64,000 nucleotides of DNA from Bacteroidales bacterium (GTDB lineage: Bacteria > Bacteroidota > Bacteroidia > Bacteroidales > GCA-2748055), in assembly GCA_020636775.1 (NCBI GenBank), contig JACJXF010000002.1, forward strand, positions 1 to 64,000, given 5' to 3'. The notes beneath the pieces were generated by a model that saw only the letters and a list, made by a program, of their open reading frames with translations, did not search any database and was not told the origin of the DNA. The stretch's first letter is position 1. Each line of letters begins with the position of its first letter. Shown in pieces: positions 54,157 to 63,587 of this stretch. Position numbers and translations under genes: made by a program.

Positions 54157-55728
54157 ATGAAAACCAGTAAACTGTATTCAATCGTCATTTCACTTATTGT
54201 TGCCCTGGGTGGATTTCTTCTGGGGTTTGACAGTGCAGTAATTTCAGGAGCCACCCCGTTTTATAAAGTTTCTTTTAATCTGGATACGGGTTCCTGGCTG
54301 ATTGGCTTTTCCGTAGGTTCCATAATTCTGGGAGCAATTCTGGGTAATATTATTGCCGGAAAACTGGCCGACCGCTACGGCAGGAAGAAAATTCTAATCT
54401 TTACTGCTGCATTATTTGCCTATTGTGCTGCAGGAACAGCCTTGTCGCACAATGTAATTTTCTTTATTTCTGCCAGAATCGTTGGTGGTGTGGGAGTTGG
54501 AATGGCTATTCTTATTGCGCCAATGTACATTGCTGAGATTGCTCCCAGGAAACTTCGCGGAACACTGGTTACCTTTAACCAGTTGAATATCGTACTGGGT
54601 ATATCCATTGCCTATTTCTCCAATTATTTCATACAGCAAAACATTATTGATCCTGACTTGAAATGGAGATGGATGCTTGGAGTAGGACTTATTCCGGCTG
54701 TCCTCTATTTTGTTACCCTTTTCTTTGTGCCAAGAAGTCCACGCTGGCTGATGCAAAAAGCTCTCATCGATGAGGCTCTTGTGGTTCTTAAAAAGGTAAA
54801 TGGTGAAGAGGTTGCCCAACAGGAATTTAAGGAAATAAAAGCCAGTCTTAACAAGGATATAAATTCTGAAAAAGCAAGCTTCAGGGAAGTTCTGTCGAAG
54901 AAAATGAAAACAGTTCTTATCATTGGACTTGGAATTGCATTTTTCCAGCAAATAACAGGTATAAACGCCATCTTTTATTATGCTCCCATGATTTTCGAAA
55001 TGGCCGGGGGAGGCAAAGATGCTGCCTTTATGCAGGCAATTATTATTGGTCTTACCAATGTGGTAATGACCATTGTGGCCATGTTTCTTATCGACAGACT
55101 TGGACGTAAGCCCCTGCTTATCATTGGCGCTATCGGGATTACATTTTCACTTTTTATTACAGGTTTCTCTTTTGGGAATGCAAAATATACTCTTGATGAT
55201 AAGGCCCTGGAGCAGATCAAAACCGAAATCGGAACCACCATTCATCCTGATAAAGCCCAGACTGTTTACGATGATCTTGGCAAACTCAAAGGAAAGGTCT
55301 ACAAAGGTGAAGTCATCTTTTTTGAAGAGGTAAAGGCCGAAATCGGTCAGGAAAATTATAATCTCTACAAGGAACTTATTCTCAAATACAGTATTAATAT
55401 TAAATCAATCTGGGTATTGGTTGGACTTATCATGTATGTTGCCTCCTTTGCGATCTCCCTGGGACCAGTTATGTGGGCGCTGCTTTCTGAAATCTTCCCG
55501 AACAAACTGCGGGGTCTGGCTATTTCCATTGTGGGATTCTGGAATTCAATAGTAAGCTTTTCTGTGGCATCTGTTTTCCCAATGGAGCTGGAGCACCTGG
55601 GCTCAGCCACCACCTTTTACCTGTTTGCAGGATTCGGATTCCTAACCCTGCTGTTTGTGTTGAAATTTGTTCCGGAGACAAAAGGAAAATCCCTGGAGGA
55701 AATTGAAAGTCTTCTGGTTGGGAAATAA
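54157..55728 (+). CDS. MFS sugar porter (sugar:proton symporter family)
   Basis: A 523-residue major facilitator of the sugar porter family with 12 expected helices. Signatures are GFDSAVISGA in helix 1, DRYGRKK after helix 2, PRSPRWLM after helix 6, and QQITGINAIFYYAP in helix 7; PETKGKSLEEIE ends the transporter. A roughly 75-residue hydrophilic insertion lies before helix 10, longer than in E. coli XylE. Sugar specificity is not set by sequence. Lying between two glycoside hydrolases, it probably imports glucose or short glucans released from the polysaccharide. Confidence 0.92.
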   Translation: MKTSKLYSIVISLIVALGGFLLGFDSAVISGATPFYKVSFNLDTGSWLIGFSVGSIILGAILGNIIAGKLADRYGRKKILIFTAALFAYCAAGTALSHNVIFFISARIVGGVGVGMAILIAPMYIAEIAPRKLRGTLVTFNQLNIVLGISIAYFSNYFIQQNIIDPDLKWRWMLGVGLIPAVLYFVTLFFVPRSPRWLMQKALIDEALVVLKKVNGEEVAQQEFKEIKASLNKDINSEKASFREVLSKKMKTVLIIGLGIAFFQQITGINAIFYYAPMIFEMAGGGKDAAFMQAIIIGLTNVVMTIVAMFLIDRLGRKPLLIIGAIGITFSLFITGFSFGNAKYTLDDKALEQIKTEIGTTIHPDKAQTVYDDLGKLKGKVYKGEVIFFEEVKAEIGQENYNLYKELILKYSINIKSIWVLVGLIMYVASFAISLGPVMWALLSEIFPNKLRGLAISIVGFWNSIVSFSVASVFPMELEHLGSATTFYLFAGFGFLTLLFVLKFVPETKGKSLEEIESLLVGK

Positions 55729-55815
55729 GCGGAATTATACAATACAGAGGTGAAAAGCAGGATAATTTCTGTTGAAACTAATAAGTAAATATTAATATAA
55801 CTCAAATATTTTCGA

Positions 55816-57126
55816 ATGAAATTTAAAATAACATCAGTTCTGATCATTGCAGGAATATTCATTACTTCCTGTACTATGCAATCTGAAAAATCAAAATTGA
55901 ACTCAGTTTCGAAAGTTGAGCTTAAGACTATCGATGGAAAGAGTCGCTTATACGTGAACGGTCAGGAGTTTTTTGTGAAGGGGGGAGGTCTTGAATTTGG
56001 AGACATTGAATCACTGGCCAGTCATGGAGCAAATGCCATGCGCACATGGAGGGTAGATAACGGACAAAGATCGGCTAAGGAAATACTGGATGAAGCTCAG
56101 AAAAACGGGCTCATGGTTATGATGGGACTTGATCTTGGCCGTGAAAGGCAGGGATTCGATTACAACGATTCTTTGCTGGTTGCACAGCAATTCGAAACAA
56201 TTAAGACGGATGTTATTGCTCTGAAAGATCACCCGGCTCTCTTAGGCTGGGGAATTGGAAATGAGCTCAACCTCAGGGCTACCAACAAGAAAGTCTGGGA
56301 CGCCGTGCAGGGAGTTGCAGCCATGATTCATGAAGTGGACGGAAATCATCCCGCCACAACCATGCTCTCCGGGATTAATAAATCGGATGTGGATTACATT
56401 AAAGAGAATTGTCCGGATCTGGATTTTCTCTGTGTGCAGATGTACGGAGATATTGTAAACCTTCCGCAGCGATTAAGCGATGCAGGTTATAAGGGTCCTT
56501 ATCTTGTTACAGAATGGGGTGCCACAGGTCATTGGGAAGTGGCTAAGACCAGCTGGGATGCTCCGATTGAACAAACTTCAACAGAAAAAGCTGCTGCTAT
56601 TGCTGAAAGGTATGAAAAGGCTATTTTGGCCGACACAAATAATTGCATGGGTTCTTTTGTATTCCTCTGGGGACAAAAGCAGGAAAGAACACCTACCTGG
56701 TATGGACTGTTTACCGAGAACAACGAAGAAACTGAAGCGGTTGATCAGATGCATTATTTCTGGAAGGGAACCTGGCCTGTTAATCGCTGTCCGACCATTA
56801 TATCAGCCAGCATGAACGGGAAAACACGTTTCGATAATATTACGCTTATACCAGGAAATGAGTATGTATCCGTTATCCAGGCACTGGATCCCGACAACGA
56901 CAGTCTTTATGTTCGCACAGAGATCCTGCATGAAAGTACAGACCTTAAGGATGGAGGTGATTTTGAAACCCGTCCCGAAGCCCTGAACGAACTGGTAAAG
57001 GAAGCCAGCAGCAGCAGAGTAGTGTTCAATGCTCCTGAGAAGAAAGGACCCTACCGCTTGTTTATCTATATACTTGATGGCAAAAACCACGCTGCAACAG
57101 TTAACTTTCCCTTTATGGTCAGGTAG
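55816..57126 (+). CDS. Clan GH-A glycoside hydrolase lipoprotein (GH2/GH5/GH158-like)
   Basis: A 436-residue lipoprotein (lipobox ITSC, Cys19) with a TIM-barrel glycosidase domain. The acid/base candidate is Glu150 in GWGIGNELN and the nucleophile candidate is Glu233 in LVTEWGATGHW, at the strand 4 and strand 7 positions of clan GH-A. A C-terminal Ig-like domain (about 335-436) follows. I cannot assign the family with certainty; GH158 (endo-beta-1,3-glucanase from Bacteroides) is an attractive candidate because of the neighbouring GH16 enzyme and phosphorylase, but GH2- or GH5-like is possible. Confidence 0.8.
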   Translation: MKFKITSVLIIAGIFITSCTMQSEKSKLNSVSKVELKTIDGKSRLYVNGQEFFVKGGGLEFGDIESLASHGANAMRTWRVDNGQRSAKEILDEAQKNGLMVMMGLDLGRERQGFDYNDSLLVAQQFETIKTDVIALKDHPALLGWGIGNELNLRATNKKVWDAVQGVAAMIHEVDGNHPATTMLSGINKSDVDYIKENCPDLDFLCVQMYGDIVNLPQRLSDAGYKGPYLVTEWGATGHWEVAKTSWDAPIEQTSTEKAAAIAERYEKAILADTNNCMGSFVFLWGQKQERTPTWYGLFTENNEETEAVDQMHYFWKGTWPVNRCPTIISASMNGKTRFDNITLIPGNEYVSVIQALDPDNDSLYVRTEILHESTDLKDGGDFETRPEALNELVKEASSSRVVFNAPEKKGPYRLFIYILDGKNHAATVNFPFMVR

Positions 57127-57199
57127 AAATTGCTCATCATTTTCATTTCTGCCGTCGGGGACTGAGGATTTATTAATTGATTAAATTTGAATTGTCAGA

Positions 57200-60100
57200 A
57201 TGGAAAAAGCCCAAATATTTCTAGGCAAAACAGCTATGAAAGAAGCCTCCGGCGAAATCTCTCCGGAGATTGTAAGGCTGTGGGATGAAGATTTTTATTG
57301 CATCCGTAATTTCGACCGGATGCCTCCCTTTTTCATGAGCATAGTGAGTAATTCTGACCATTGGATGTATATTTCCAGTCGCGGTGGGCTTACGGCCGGC
57401 CGCATTAATCCTGATAATGCTCTCTTCCCGTATTATACCGATGATAAAATTCACGATTCATCAGAGAACACGGGCAGCAGAACCCTCGTCTTGTGTGCCG
57501 GAAAAGAAGACCGACACTATTTGTGGGAGCCTTTTTCTTCAACATATAAAGGAGTCTACAGCCTGAGTCGTAATCTTTATAAAAACATTCCGGGGAATAA
57601 AATAATTTTTGAAGAAATAAATCATGATCTGAACCTGAGTTTTCGGTATGCATGGATGAACTCCGACAAGTATGGATGGGTCAGGAAATCCGAAATAATA
57701 AACAACTCGGAGGAGAATCAGCATGTTCAGGTTCTCGATGGATTGTTAAACATGCTTCCCTATGGCATTCTGCGCCAGACCCAGGCCAATTTTTCCACAT
57801 TAATGGATGCCTATAAAAAGTCAGAGCTTGTAAAGGAGTCTGGTCTTGCGCTGTTACGAATGTCCTCCATTCCAGTGGACCGTGCAGAACCCAGTGAAGC
57901 ACTGCGGGCCACTTCGGTCTTTACCCTTGGTCTTAAAAATCCTGCAATACTGCTTAGTTCATCACAGATCGATGATTTCCGTGAGGGAAAAACCCTGATG
58001 GAAGAAACCTCCAAAAGGGGTATACGGTGCGATTTCCTCCTTAATTTTAAACTTGATCTCACCAAGGGCAAAAACGCTGAATGGATTATAGTAGCTGAGA
58101 CTAGGCAGGATGCATCTGATATCCGCAGCCTTATCAAAGAACTTAAGAATCCTGAAAAAGTATATCGGGACATTCTCGAAGATGTCGAGAGAGGTAGTGA
58201 AAACCTGCGGGAAATTGTCTCCAAAGGTGATGGCCTGCAGGAATGTGCCGATAGGCTGGTAAGCGGGAGACATTTTTCCAATGTGCTTTTCAATATCATG
58301 AGGGGAGGATTTTTCAGCGAGGCTTACAGTATTGACGTTTCCGATTTTCATCTCCACATGCTTCAATGGAATACCGAACAGGCAAAAAAACATGAAGGAT
58401 GGATAAAGTCTTTAGGCGAAAAGACCGATTACCAGGTATTGCTTCAGAAAGCCAAGGAGAGCGGTGATGAAAACCTGCAACGTCTGGTTCTTGAATATCT
58501 TCCGATATCATTCAGCCGGCGCCATGGTGATCCCAGCCGCCCATGGAATATTTTTTCGATAAATCTCAAGAATCAGGATGGCAGTCCTGCCCTTTACTAC
58601 CAGGGAAACTGGAGAGATATTTTCCAGAACTGGGAGGCCCTTGCCATGTCCTATCCCCTTTTTGTAAAAAGCTTCATTACCAAATTCCTTAATGCATCCA
58701 CTGCCGATGGATATAACCCATATCGTATCAGCAGGGAAGGCATCGACTGGGAAGTACATGACCCTTCCGATCCCTGGTCAAACATTGGCTACTGGGGCGA
58801 TCACCAGATAATCTATTTGCTTAAATTACTCGAGCTTTCTGAAAAATTCTTCCCGGGAGAACTGAAGAAATGGTTCAATGATGAAATTTTTGTGTATGCC
58901 AATGTCCCCTATCGTATCAAAGCTTTCGAACAGGTTCTTAAAAATCCGCAGGACAGCATAATCTTTGATGAAGAACTTCACGCAAAACTCCTTGAAAAGG
59001 CAAAAAGCCTGGGGGCAGACGGGAAACTACTTTGCCTTGATAATGGTAATTTGTACAGGGTAAACCTGGTCGAAAAGCTGTTTGCCAGTATCCTCTCCAA
59101 ACTCAGCAACTTTATACCCGGAGGAGGCATATGGATGAACACCCAGAGACCCGACTGGAACGATGCAAACAACGCCCTTACCGGTTTTGGAATTTCAATG
59201 GTAAGCCTGTACCATCTGCGCCGGCATCTTGAATTCCTGCTGAAACTGTTTGCGACTGAAAAGAATACAGAATATGCAGTTTCTGCAGAAATGAATGATT
59301 TCTTAAAGGAAATAAATACATGTTTTGTAAACTTCAGCAAACATCTAGGTGGAGGAATTGATGACAGCAGGAGAAAAGAAATTACCTATCAGCTGGGAAC
59401 GGCAGGGAGTCTTTTCAGGGAAAAGGTTTACAAGGGACTCTCAAGCAGGAAATCTCCACTTAAAAATTCAGAAATCCTTGATTTCCTGAAATTATCCCTT
59501 GAATTCATTGATGATACCATTACATCCAATAAAAGAAGCGACGGATTATTCCATTCCTATAATCTCCTGAGTGTTAAGGAGGATAAAATTGTAATCCGAA
59601 ATTTATATGAGATGCTCGAGGGACAGGTATCCTGTCTGGGTTCCGGATATCTCAGTCCGGAAAAATCACTTGATTTGCTGGATGCTCTGAGAAAAAGTAA
59701 AATGTACAGGAAGGATCAGAATAGCTATACTTTGTACCCCGATCGCGAACTTCCGTTGTTCCTGGAGAAAAATAATATACCGGAAGCCCGGCTCAGGAAT
59801 ACCCCGGCTTTGAAGAAATTACTGGATAAAAATATCACTGAAATTGTTCAGAAAGATATAGACGGAAATATCCATTTCAATGCAGGTTTCAATAATGCCT
59901 CCGTCCTGAAATCTGCACTGATCAGCATAAAATCCAAATCCGGACTGAACGATAAGGAAGAGCAGGAGATTCTGGATTTGTATGAGGAGGTATTCGACCA
60001 TCAGACTTTTACCGGTCGTTCCGGAACTTTTTATAAATACGAGGGATTGGGCTGCATTTACTGGCATATGGTGTCCAAACTGCTGCTCAGCACCGGAGAA

Positions 60101-60628
60101 GTAATACAAAAGGCGATTAGCGGCGGAGCCAAAGAATCCACCATCAAAAAACTTAAGGAGCATTACCTTGAAATAAACAAGGGAATTGGCCTTCACAAGA
60201 ACCCCAAGGATTACGGGGCATTTACAACCGATCCCTATTCTCATACGCCCTCCATGATGGGTGTGCAGCAACCTGGAATGACCGGACAGGTTAAGGAGGA
60301 TATCCTGAGTCGCTGGATTGAACTGGGATTATGGATTGATGAAGGGAAAGTGAGAATACAGCCTGCTTTGCTCAGAAAAGACGAATTCATTAATCCTGCC
60401 GAAAAGGGCAAGGGTCTTCCCAGTTTAAAATTCAGCTTTTGCGGTACAGCCTTTGAGTACCTGCTAACTGAAAAGGACGAAGTAATAATACAGTATAAAA
60501 ACGGGAAAACGGAAAGTTCTTCGGGACTGGAGATTGGTTCTGAGGATTTAAGGAATATTGCTGCACGTAATAAGATTATTTCTGGCGTGCAGGTTGGCAT
60601 TTCCGCCAAACATTTTGACAGGGTTTAA
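57200..60628 (+). CDS. Large GH94/GH149/GH161-like (clan GH-Q) glucan phosphorylase candidate
   Basis: An 1142-residue cytoplasmic protein (no signal peptide). The central part has the (alpha/alpha)6-barrel signature of inverting phosphorylases: GGGIWMNTQRPDWNDANNAL, with Asp652 and Asp655 in the DWND motif that supplies the catalytic acid in GH94. The N-terminal part (SRGGLTAGR, and RNLYKNIPGNKIIFEEI) resembles the beta-sandwich domain of the same clan. At about 1,140 residues it is longer than GH94 cellobiose phosphorylase (~800) and close to GH149/GH161 beta-1,3-oligoglucan phosphorylases, which suits the beta-glucan context. Phosphorolysis would yield glucose 1-phosphate. Family choice is inference. 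Confidence 0.68.
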   Translation: MEKAQIFLGKTAMKEASGEISPEIVRLWDEDFYCIRNFDRMPPFFMSIVSNSDHWMYISSRGGLTAGRINPDNALFPYYTDDKIHDSSENTGSRTLVLCAGKEDRHYLWEPFSSTYKGVYSLSRNLYKNIPGNKIIFEEINHDLNLSFRYAWMNSDKYGWVRKSEIINNSEENQHVQVLDGLLNMLPYGILRQTQANFSTLMDAYKKSELVKESGLALLRMSSIPVDRAEPSEALRATSVFTLGLKNPAILLSSSQIDDFREGKTLMEETSKRGIRCDFLLNFKLDLTKGKNAEWIIVAETRQDASDIRSLIKELKNPEKVYRDILEDVERGSENLREIVSKGDGLQECADRLVSGRHFSNVLFNIMRGGFFSEAYSIDVSDFHLHMLQWNTEQAKKHEGWIKSLGEKTDYQVLLQKAKESGDENLQRLVLEYLPISFSRRHGDPSRPWNIFSINLKNQDGSPALYYQGNWRDIFQNWEALAMSYPLFVKSFITKFLNASTADGYNPYRISREGIDWEVHDPSDPWSNIGYWGDHQIIYLLKLLELSEKFFPGELKKWFNDEIFVYANVPYRIKAFEQVLKNPQDSIIFDEELHAKLLEKAKSLGADGKLLCLDNGNLYRVNLVEKLFASILSKLSNFIPGGGIWMNTQRPDWNDANNALTGFGISMVSLYHLRRHLEFLLKLFATEKNTEYAVSAEMNDFLKEINTCFVNFSKHLGGGIDDSRRKEITYQLGTAGSLFREKVYKGLSSRKSPLKNSEILDFLKLSLEFIDDTITSNKRSDGLFHSYNLLSVKEDKIVIRNLYEMLEGQVSCLGSGYLSPEKSLDLLDALRKSKMYRKDQNSYTLYPDRELPLFLEKNNIPEARLRNTPALKKLLDKNITEIVQKDIDGNIHFNAGFNNASVLKSALISIKSKSGLNDKEEQEILDLYEEVFDHQTFTGRSGTFYKYEGLGCIYWHMVSKLLLSTGEVIQKAISGGAKESTIKKLKEHYLEINKGIGLHKNPKDYGAFTTDPYSHTPSMMGVQQPGMTGQVKEDILSRWIELGLWIDEGKVRIQPALLRKDEFINPAEKGKGLPSLKFSFCGTAFEYLLTEKDEVIIQYKNGKTESSSGLEIGSEDLRNIAARNKIISGVQVGISAKHFDRV

Positions 60629-60680
60629 AAATGATTTAAAAGCCTGCCTGAAAATTTTACTTTTGCTTCAATTCAAAACC

Positions 60681-62303
60681 ATGAAAAGAAAATATTTTTT
60701 TCTCTTACTGATGATTTCCGGACTACTGTTTGCCTCATGCAGTAAGCCTGCCGGGGAATTTAAGACGATTAGCTCTGATCAGCTCAGGGATAAAATTTTA
60801 GGGGGCTGGGCCGGTAAAATGATTGGTGTTACCTACGGAGCCCCTACGGAATTTCATGCCCTTAACAAAACTTTTGACGACTCCATCAAATGGAAACCTT
60901 CCGATTCCTGGCAAAGTATGTGGCAGGATGACATTTATGTGCAGCTTACCTTTTTGGAAACCATGGATCAGTATGGGATTGATGCTCCAGCGAAATTATT
61001 TCAGGAAAAGTTTGCCAGGGCGGGTTACCAACTGTGGCATGCCAATATGCAGACCCGTAAAAACTATTACGACAGCATTTTCCCTCCGGAATCGGGCAGT
61101 CCTGAATACAGCATGCATTCGGATGATATAGATTTCCAGATAGAGGCCGATTATATCGGATTCATGTGCCCCGGAATGCCGCAGACCATTGCTGAAATTT
61201 CGGAAAAGATCGGGCATATCATGAATTACGGGGATGGTGTGTACGGAGGTATTTTTGTCGGAGCCCTCTATGCCGAAGCCTATTTTGAAAGCGATATAAT
61301 GAAAGTTATTCAGAAGGCCCTGCTTTCTTTGCCGGCTAAATGCGATTACTATAAGATTGTGAAGGATGTAATCCTGCTGCATGAACATTATCCCGCAGAC
61401 TGGAGATCTGCCTGGAAAGAACTGAATGATAAGTGGGGACAGGAGGATATTTGTGGTGTCGGCTCCGATTTTAATATTGATGCCAAGTTAAACGGAGCTT
61501 TTATTGTAATGGGATTACTTTACGGTAACGGAGATCCTCTGACTACTCTGGAAATAACTGCCCGCTGCGGACAGGATTCCGACTGTAATCCGTCAAATGC
61601 AATGGCATTGCTCGGGGTGATAAAGGGTTTTAGTGCTTTGCCCAAAGACATGCAGGACGGAGTTATGTCGGCCAGCGATTCCACATTTGTATTTACTTCC
61701 TATAATTTAAACAGCGCTGTAGCCAGTACTTACAAGTATGCTACTGAACTTATCGTCAAAAACGGGGGAAAAGCAGAAGGGGACGAAATAACTGTCAAAA
61801 TCCAGGAACCTCAGGCTCCGGCACTGGAGGTTTCATACCCCGACCTGGTTTTGGATAAGGTCATAACAGTATTCGATAAGGGGGGCTTTAGCTTTAAGGG
61901 TGACTGGAATCCCATTGAAAAGCTAATGTGGCCTGAAAATGTTTTCGGAAAGCAGGCATTGTTTTCGGGCAAGGCCGGGGATGAGATGGAACTTGAGTTT
62001 GAAGGAACGGGTATATCGCTTGAAGGCAACTGGGTTAAAGATGGGGGAAAAGCAGATGTATATGTTGACGGTGTTTTGAATCGCAGTATCGACACTTACT
62101 ATTTTTACGCCCAGCAGGAGCACATTACAAGCATCTGGCATGTTCTGAATCTGGAACCCGGAATCCATCATTTGCGGCTTGTTGTGAAAGGCGAAAAAAG
62201 ACCTGAATCAGAGGGAAGCAATGTATATCTGGCAAAAGCCTATATTTTTAAGACCGCTCCGAAGAAAAGTGCCGGCTATAAATTCTCTTTTCAGGAATCA
62301 TGA
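60681..62303 (+). CDS. ADP-ribosylglycohydrolase-fold lipoprotein with C-terminal jelly-roll
   Basis: A 540-residue lipoprotein (lipobox FASC, Cys20) with a DraG/ARH-type all-helical domain (about 32-375) and a C-terminal beta-sandwich (about 425-535) that looks carbohydrate-binding or galactose-binding-like. Putative metal residues are in WQDDIYVQL, HSDDIDFQIEAD and CGQDSDCNPSNAM, the last corresponding to the GxDxD motif of DraG. Export and the neighbouring glycan genes argue against protein ADP-ribose removal and for an O- or N-glycoside substrate. The ATG at 60681 is chosen for the signal peptide; the upstream extension overlaps the phosphorylase gene. Confidence 0.82.
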   Translation: MKRKYFFLLLMISGLLFASCSKPAGEFKTISSDQLRDKILGGWAGKMIGVTYGAPTEFHALNKTFDDSIKWKPSDSWQSMWQDDIYVQLTFLETMDQYGIDAPAKLFQEKFARAGYQLWHANMQTRKNYYDSIFPPESGSPEYSMHSDDIDFQIEADYIGFMCPGMPQTIAEISEKIGHIMNYGDGVYGGIFVGALYAEAYFESDIMKVIQKALLSLPAKCDYYKIVKDVILLHEHYPADWRSAWKELNDKWGQEDICGVGSDFNIDAKLNGAFIVMGLLYGNGDPLTTLEITARCGQDSDCNPSNAMALLGVIKGFSALPKDMQDGVMSASDSTFVFTSYNLNSAVASTYKYATELIVKNGGKAEGDEITVKIQEPQAPALEVSYPDLVLDKVITVFDKGGFSFKGDWNPIEKLMWPENVFGKQALFSGKAGDEMELEFEGTGISLEGNWVKDGGKADVYVDGVLNRSIDTYYFYAQQEHITSIWHVLNLEPGIHHLRLVVKGEKRPESEGSNVYLAKAYIFKTAPKKSAGYKFSFQES

Positions 62304-62349
62304 AGATATCATTAGTTAAACCAAATATTAACATTTAATTTTTAAAGAC

Positions 62350-63348
62350 ATGTTTATTCCTCAAACCTACTCTCTGGCAATTATATTATGTGTTGTTACA
62401 ATGCTTTGCTGGGGATCCTGGGGGAACACCCAGAAGCTTGCCGGAAAATCCTGGCGTTTTGAATTATTCTATTGGGATTATGTAATAGGTATACTACTCT
62501 TCTCAGTGTTGCTCGGATTTACCCTTGGAAGTTCAGGTGAGCATGGAAGGGGATTTTTGGCTGATATCCGCCAGGCTGAGACGGGCAATATCGTGAATGC
62601 CATTATTGGAGGAGTCATATTTAATGCCTCCAATATTCTGCTGGTCGCAGCCATGGCCATTGCCGGAATGGCCGTAGCTTTCCCGGTGGGAGTAGGTATC
62701 GCGCTGGCCCTGGGTGTTATTGTTAACTATGTCTTTGCCCCCCAGGGAAATGCCACATGGCTTTTCGGGGGAGTTGCCCTTATCGTCGCCGCTATTATTA
62801 TTGATGCCATTGCTTATAAAAAGCACAGCGCATCTCAGAAAAAAGTGTCGGGCAAAGGAATACTTTTATCCGTTGGTGCCGGAATCCTTATGTCATTATT
62901 TTATCGCTTTGTAGCCAGCTCTATGTCCGGCAATTTCGAAGTTCCGGAAGCCGGTAAACTGACTCCATACTCAGCAATTTTCTTTTTCGCTATCGGGGTG
63001 CTGGTCAGCAATTTCCTTTTTAATTATATCATTATGAAGAAACCTTTCGAAGGAGGACCGGTTTCTTTCAGCGACTATGCAAAAGGAAGTCTGGGAGTTC
63101 ATTTAACAGGTATCCTGGGAGGAGTAATCTGGAATCTTGGAATGTCGATGAGTATTATTGCATCCGGCAAAGCGGGATTTGCCATCTCTTACGGTTTAGG
63201 TCAGGGAGCAACACTCATTGCTGCACTCTGGGGAGTTTTTATCTGGAAGGAATTTAAAGGAGCATCCAGATCAGTGAACATGCTGATCTTTTATATGTTT
63301 ATGGCTTATCTTGCCGGCCTGGCACTGCTTGTTTATGCGGGAGCATAG
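62350..63348 (+). CDS. DMT-superfamily GRP/RhaT-like sugar transporter
   Basis: A 332-residue membrane protein with about ten helices and two internal half-repeats, resembling the glucose/ribose porter (GRP) and RhaT branch of the drug/metabolite transporter superfamily. The first helix has the conserved MLCWGSWGNTQKL, and the last helices include SYGLGQGATLIAALWGVFIWKEFKGA. Substrate is probably a monosaccharide or nucleoside. It follows the ADP-ribosylglycohydrolase-fold gene by 46 bp and may take up its product. A strong hairpin lies 30 bp downstream. Confidence 0.85.
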   Translation: MFIPQTYSLAIILCVVTMLCWGSWGNTQKLAGKSWRFELFYWDYVIGILLFSVLLGFTLGSSGEHGRGFLADIRQAETGNIVNAIIGGVIFNASNILLVAAMAIAGMAVAFPVGVGIALALGVIVNYVFAPQGNATWLFGGVALIVAAIIIDAIAYKKHSASQKKVSGKGILLSVGAGILMSLFYRFVASSMSGNFEVPEAGKLTPYSAIFFFAIGVLVSNFLFNYIIMKKPFEGGPVSFSDYAKGSLGVHLTGILGGVIWNLGMSMSIIASGKAGFAISYGLGQGATLIAALWGVFIWKEFKGASRSVNMLIFYMFMAYLAGLALLVYAGA

Positions 63349-63378
63349 ATAATAAGAGGAAAGGAACGGAAAAGAAAA

Positions 63379-63416
63379 CTGCTTCATTTGAGCCTTTTGT
63401 GTTTCAAATGGAGCAG
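63379..63416 (+). terminator. Hairpin after the glucan cluster
   Basis: A 13-bp stem (63379-63391 with 63404-63416) containing one G-U wobble and a 12-nt loop. The T-tract is weak (GTCATTTTATGG), so it may be a terminator or a transcript-stabilising stem marking the end of the cluster. Confidence 0.6.
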
Positions 63417-63587
63417 GTCATTTTATGGCATTATTCTAAGTGACTTCCCGCCATGAAAGGAGATTACTGTTTTTCAGGGCTGTTGAATTTGCCTCCCCCG
63501 AAACCATAAAACAAGCATTTTTGGTTTTGCCATGATGTCATTAAATCCTACTTTTACAGATTCTCAGTGATAATAAAATATTTCTCA

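Noticed and set aside
52086..63348. Classical SusC/SusD polysaccharide utilisation locus
   Set aside because: No TonB-dependent transporter or SusD-like lipoprotein is encoded in the window; import genes are MFS and DMT type.
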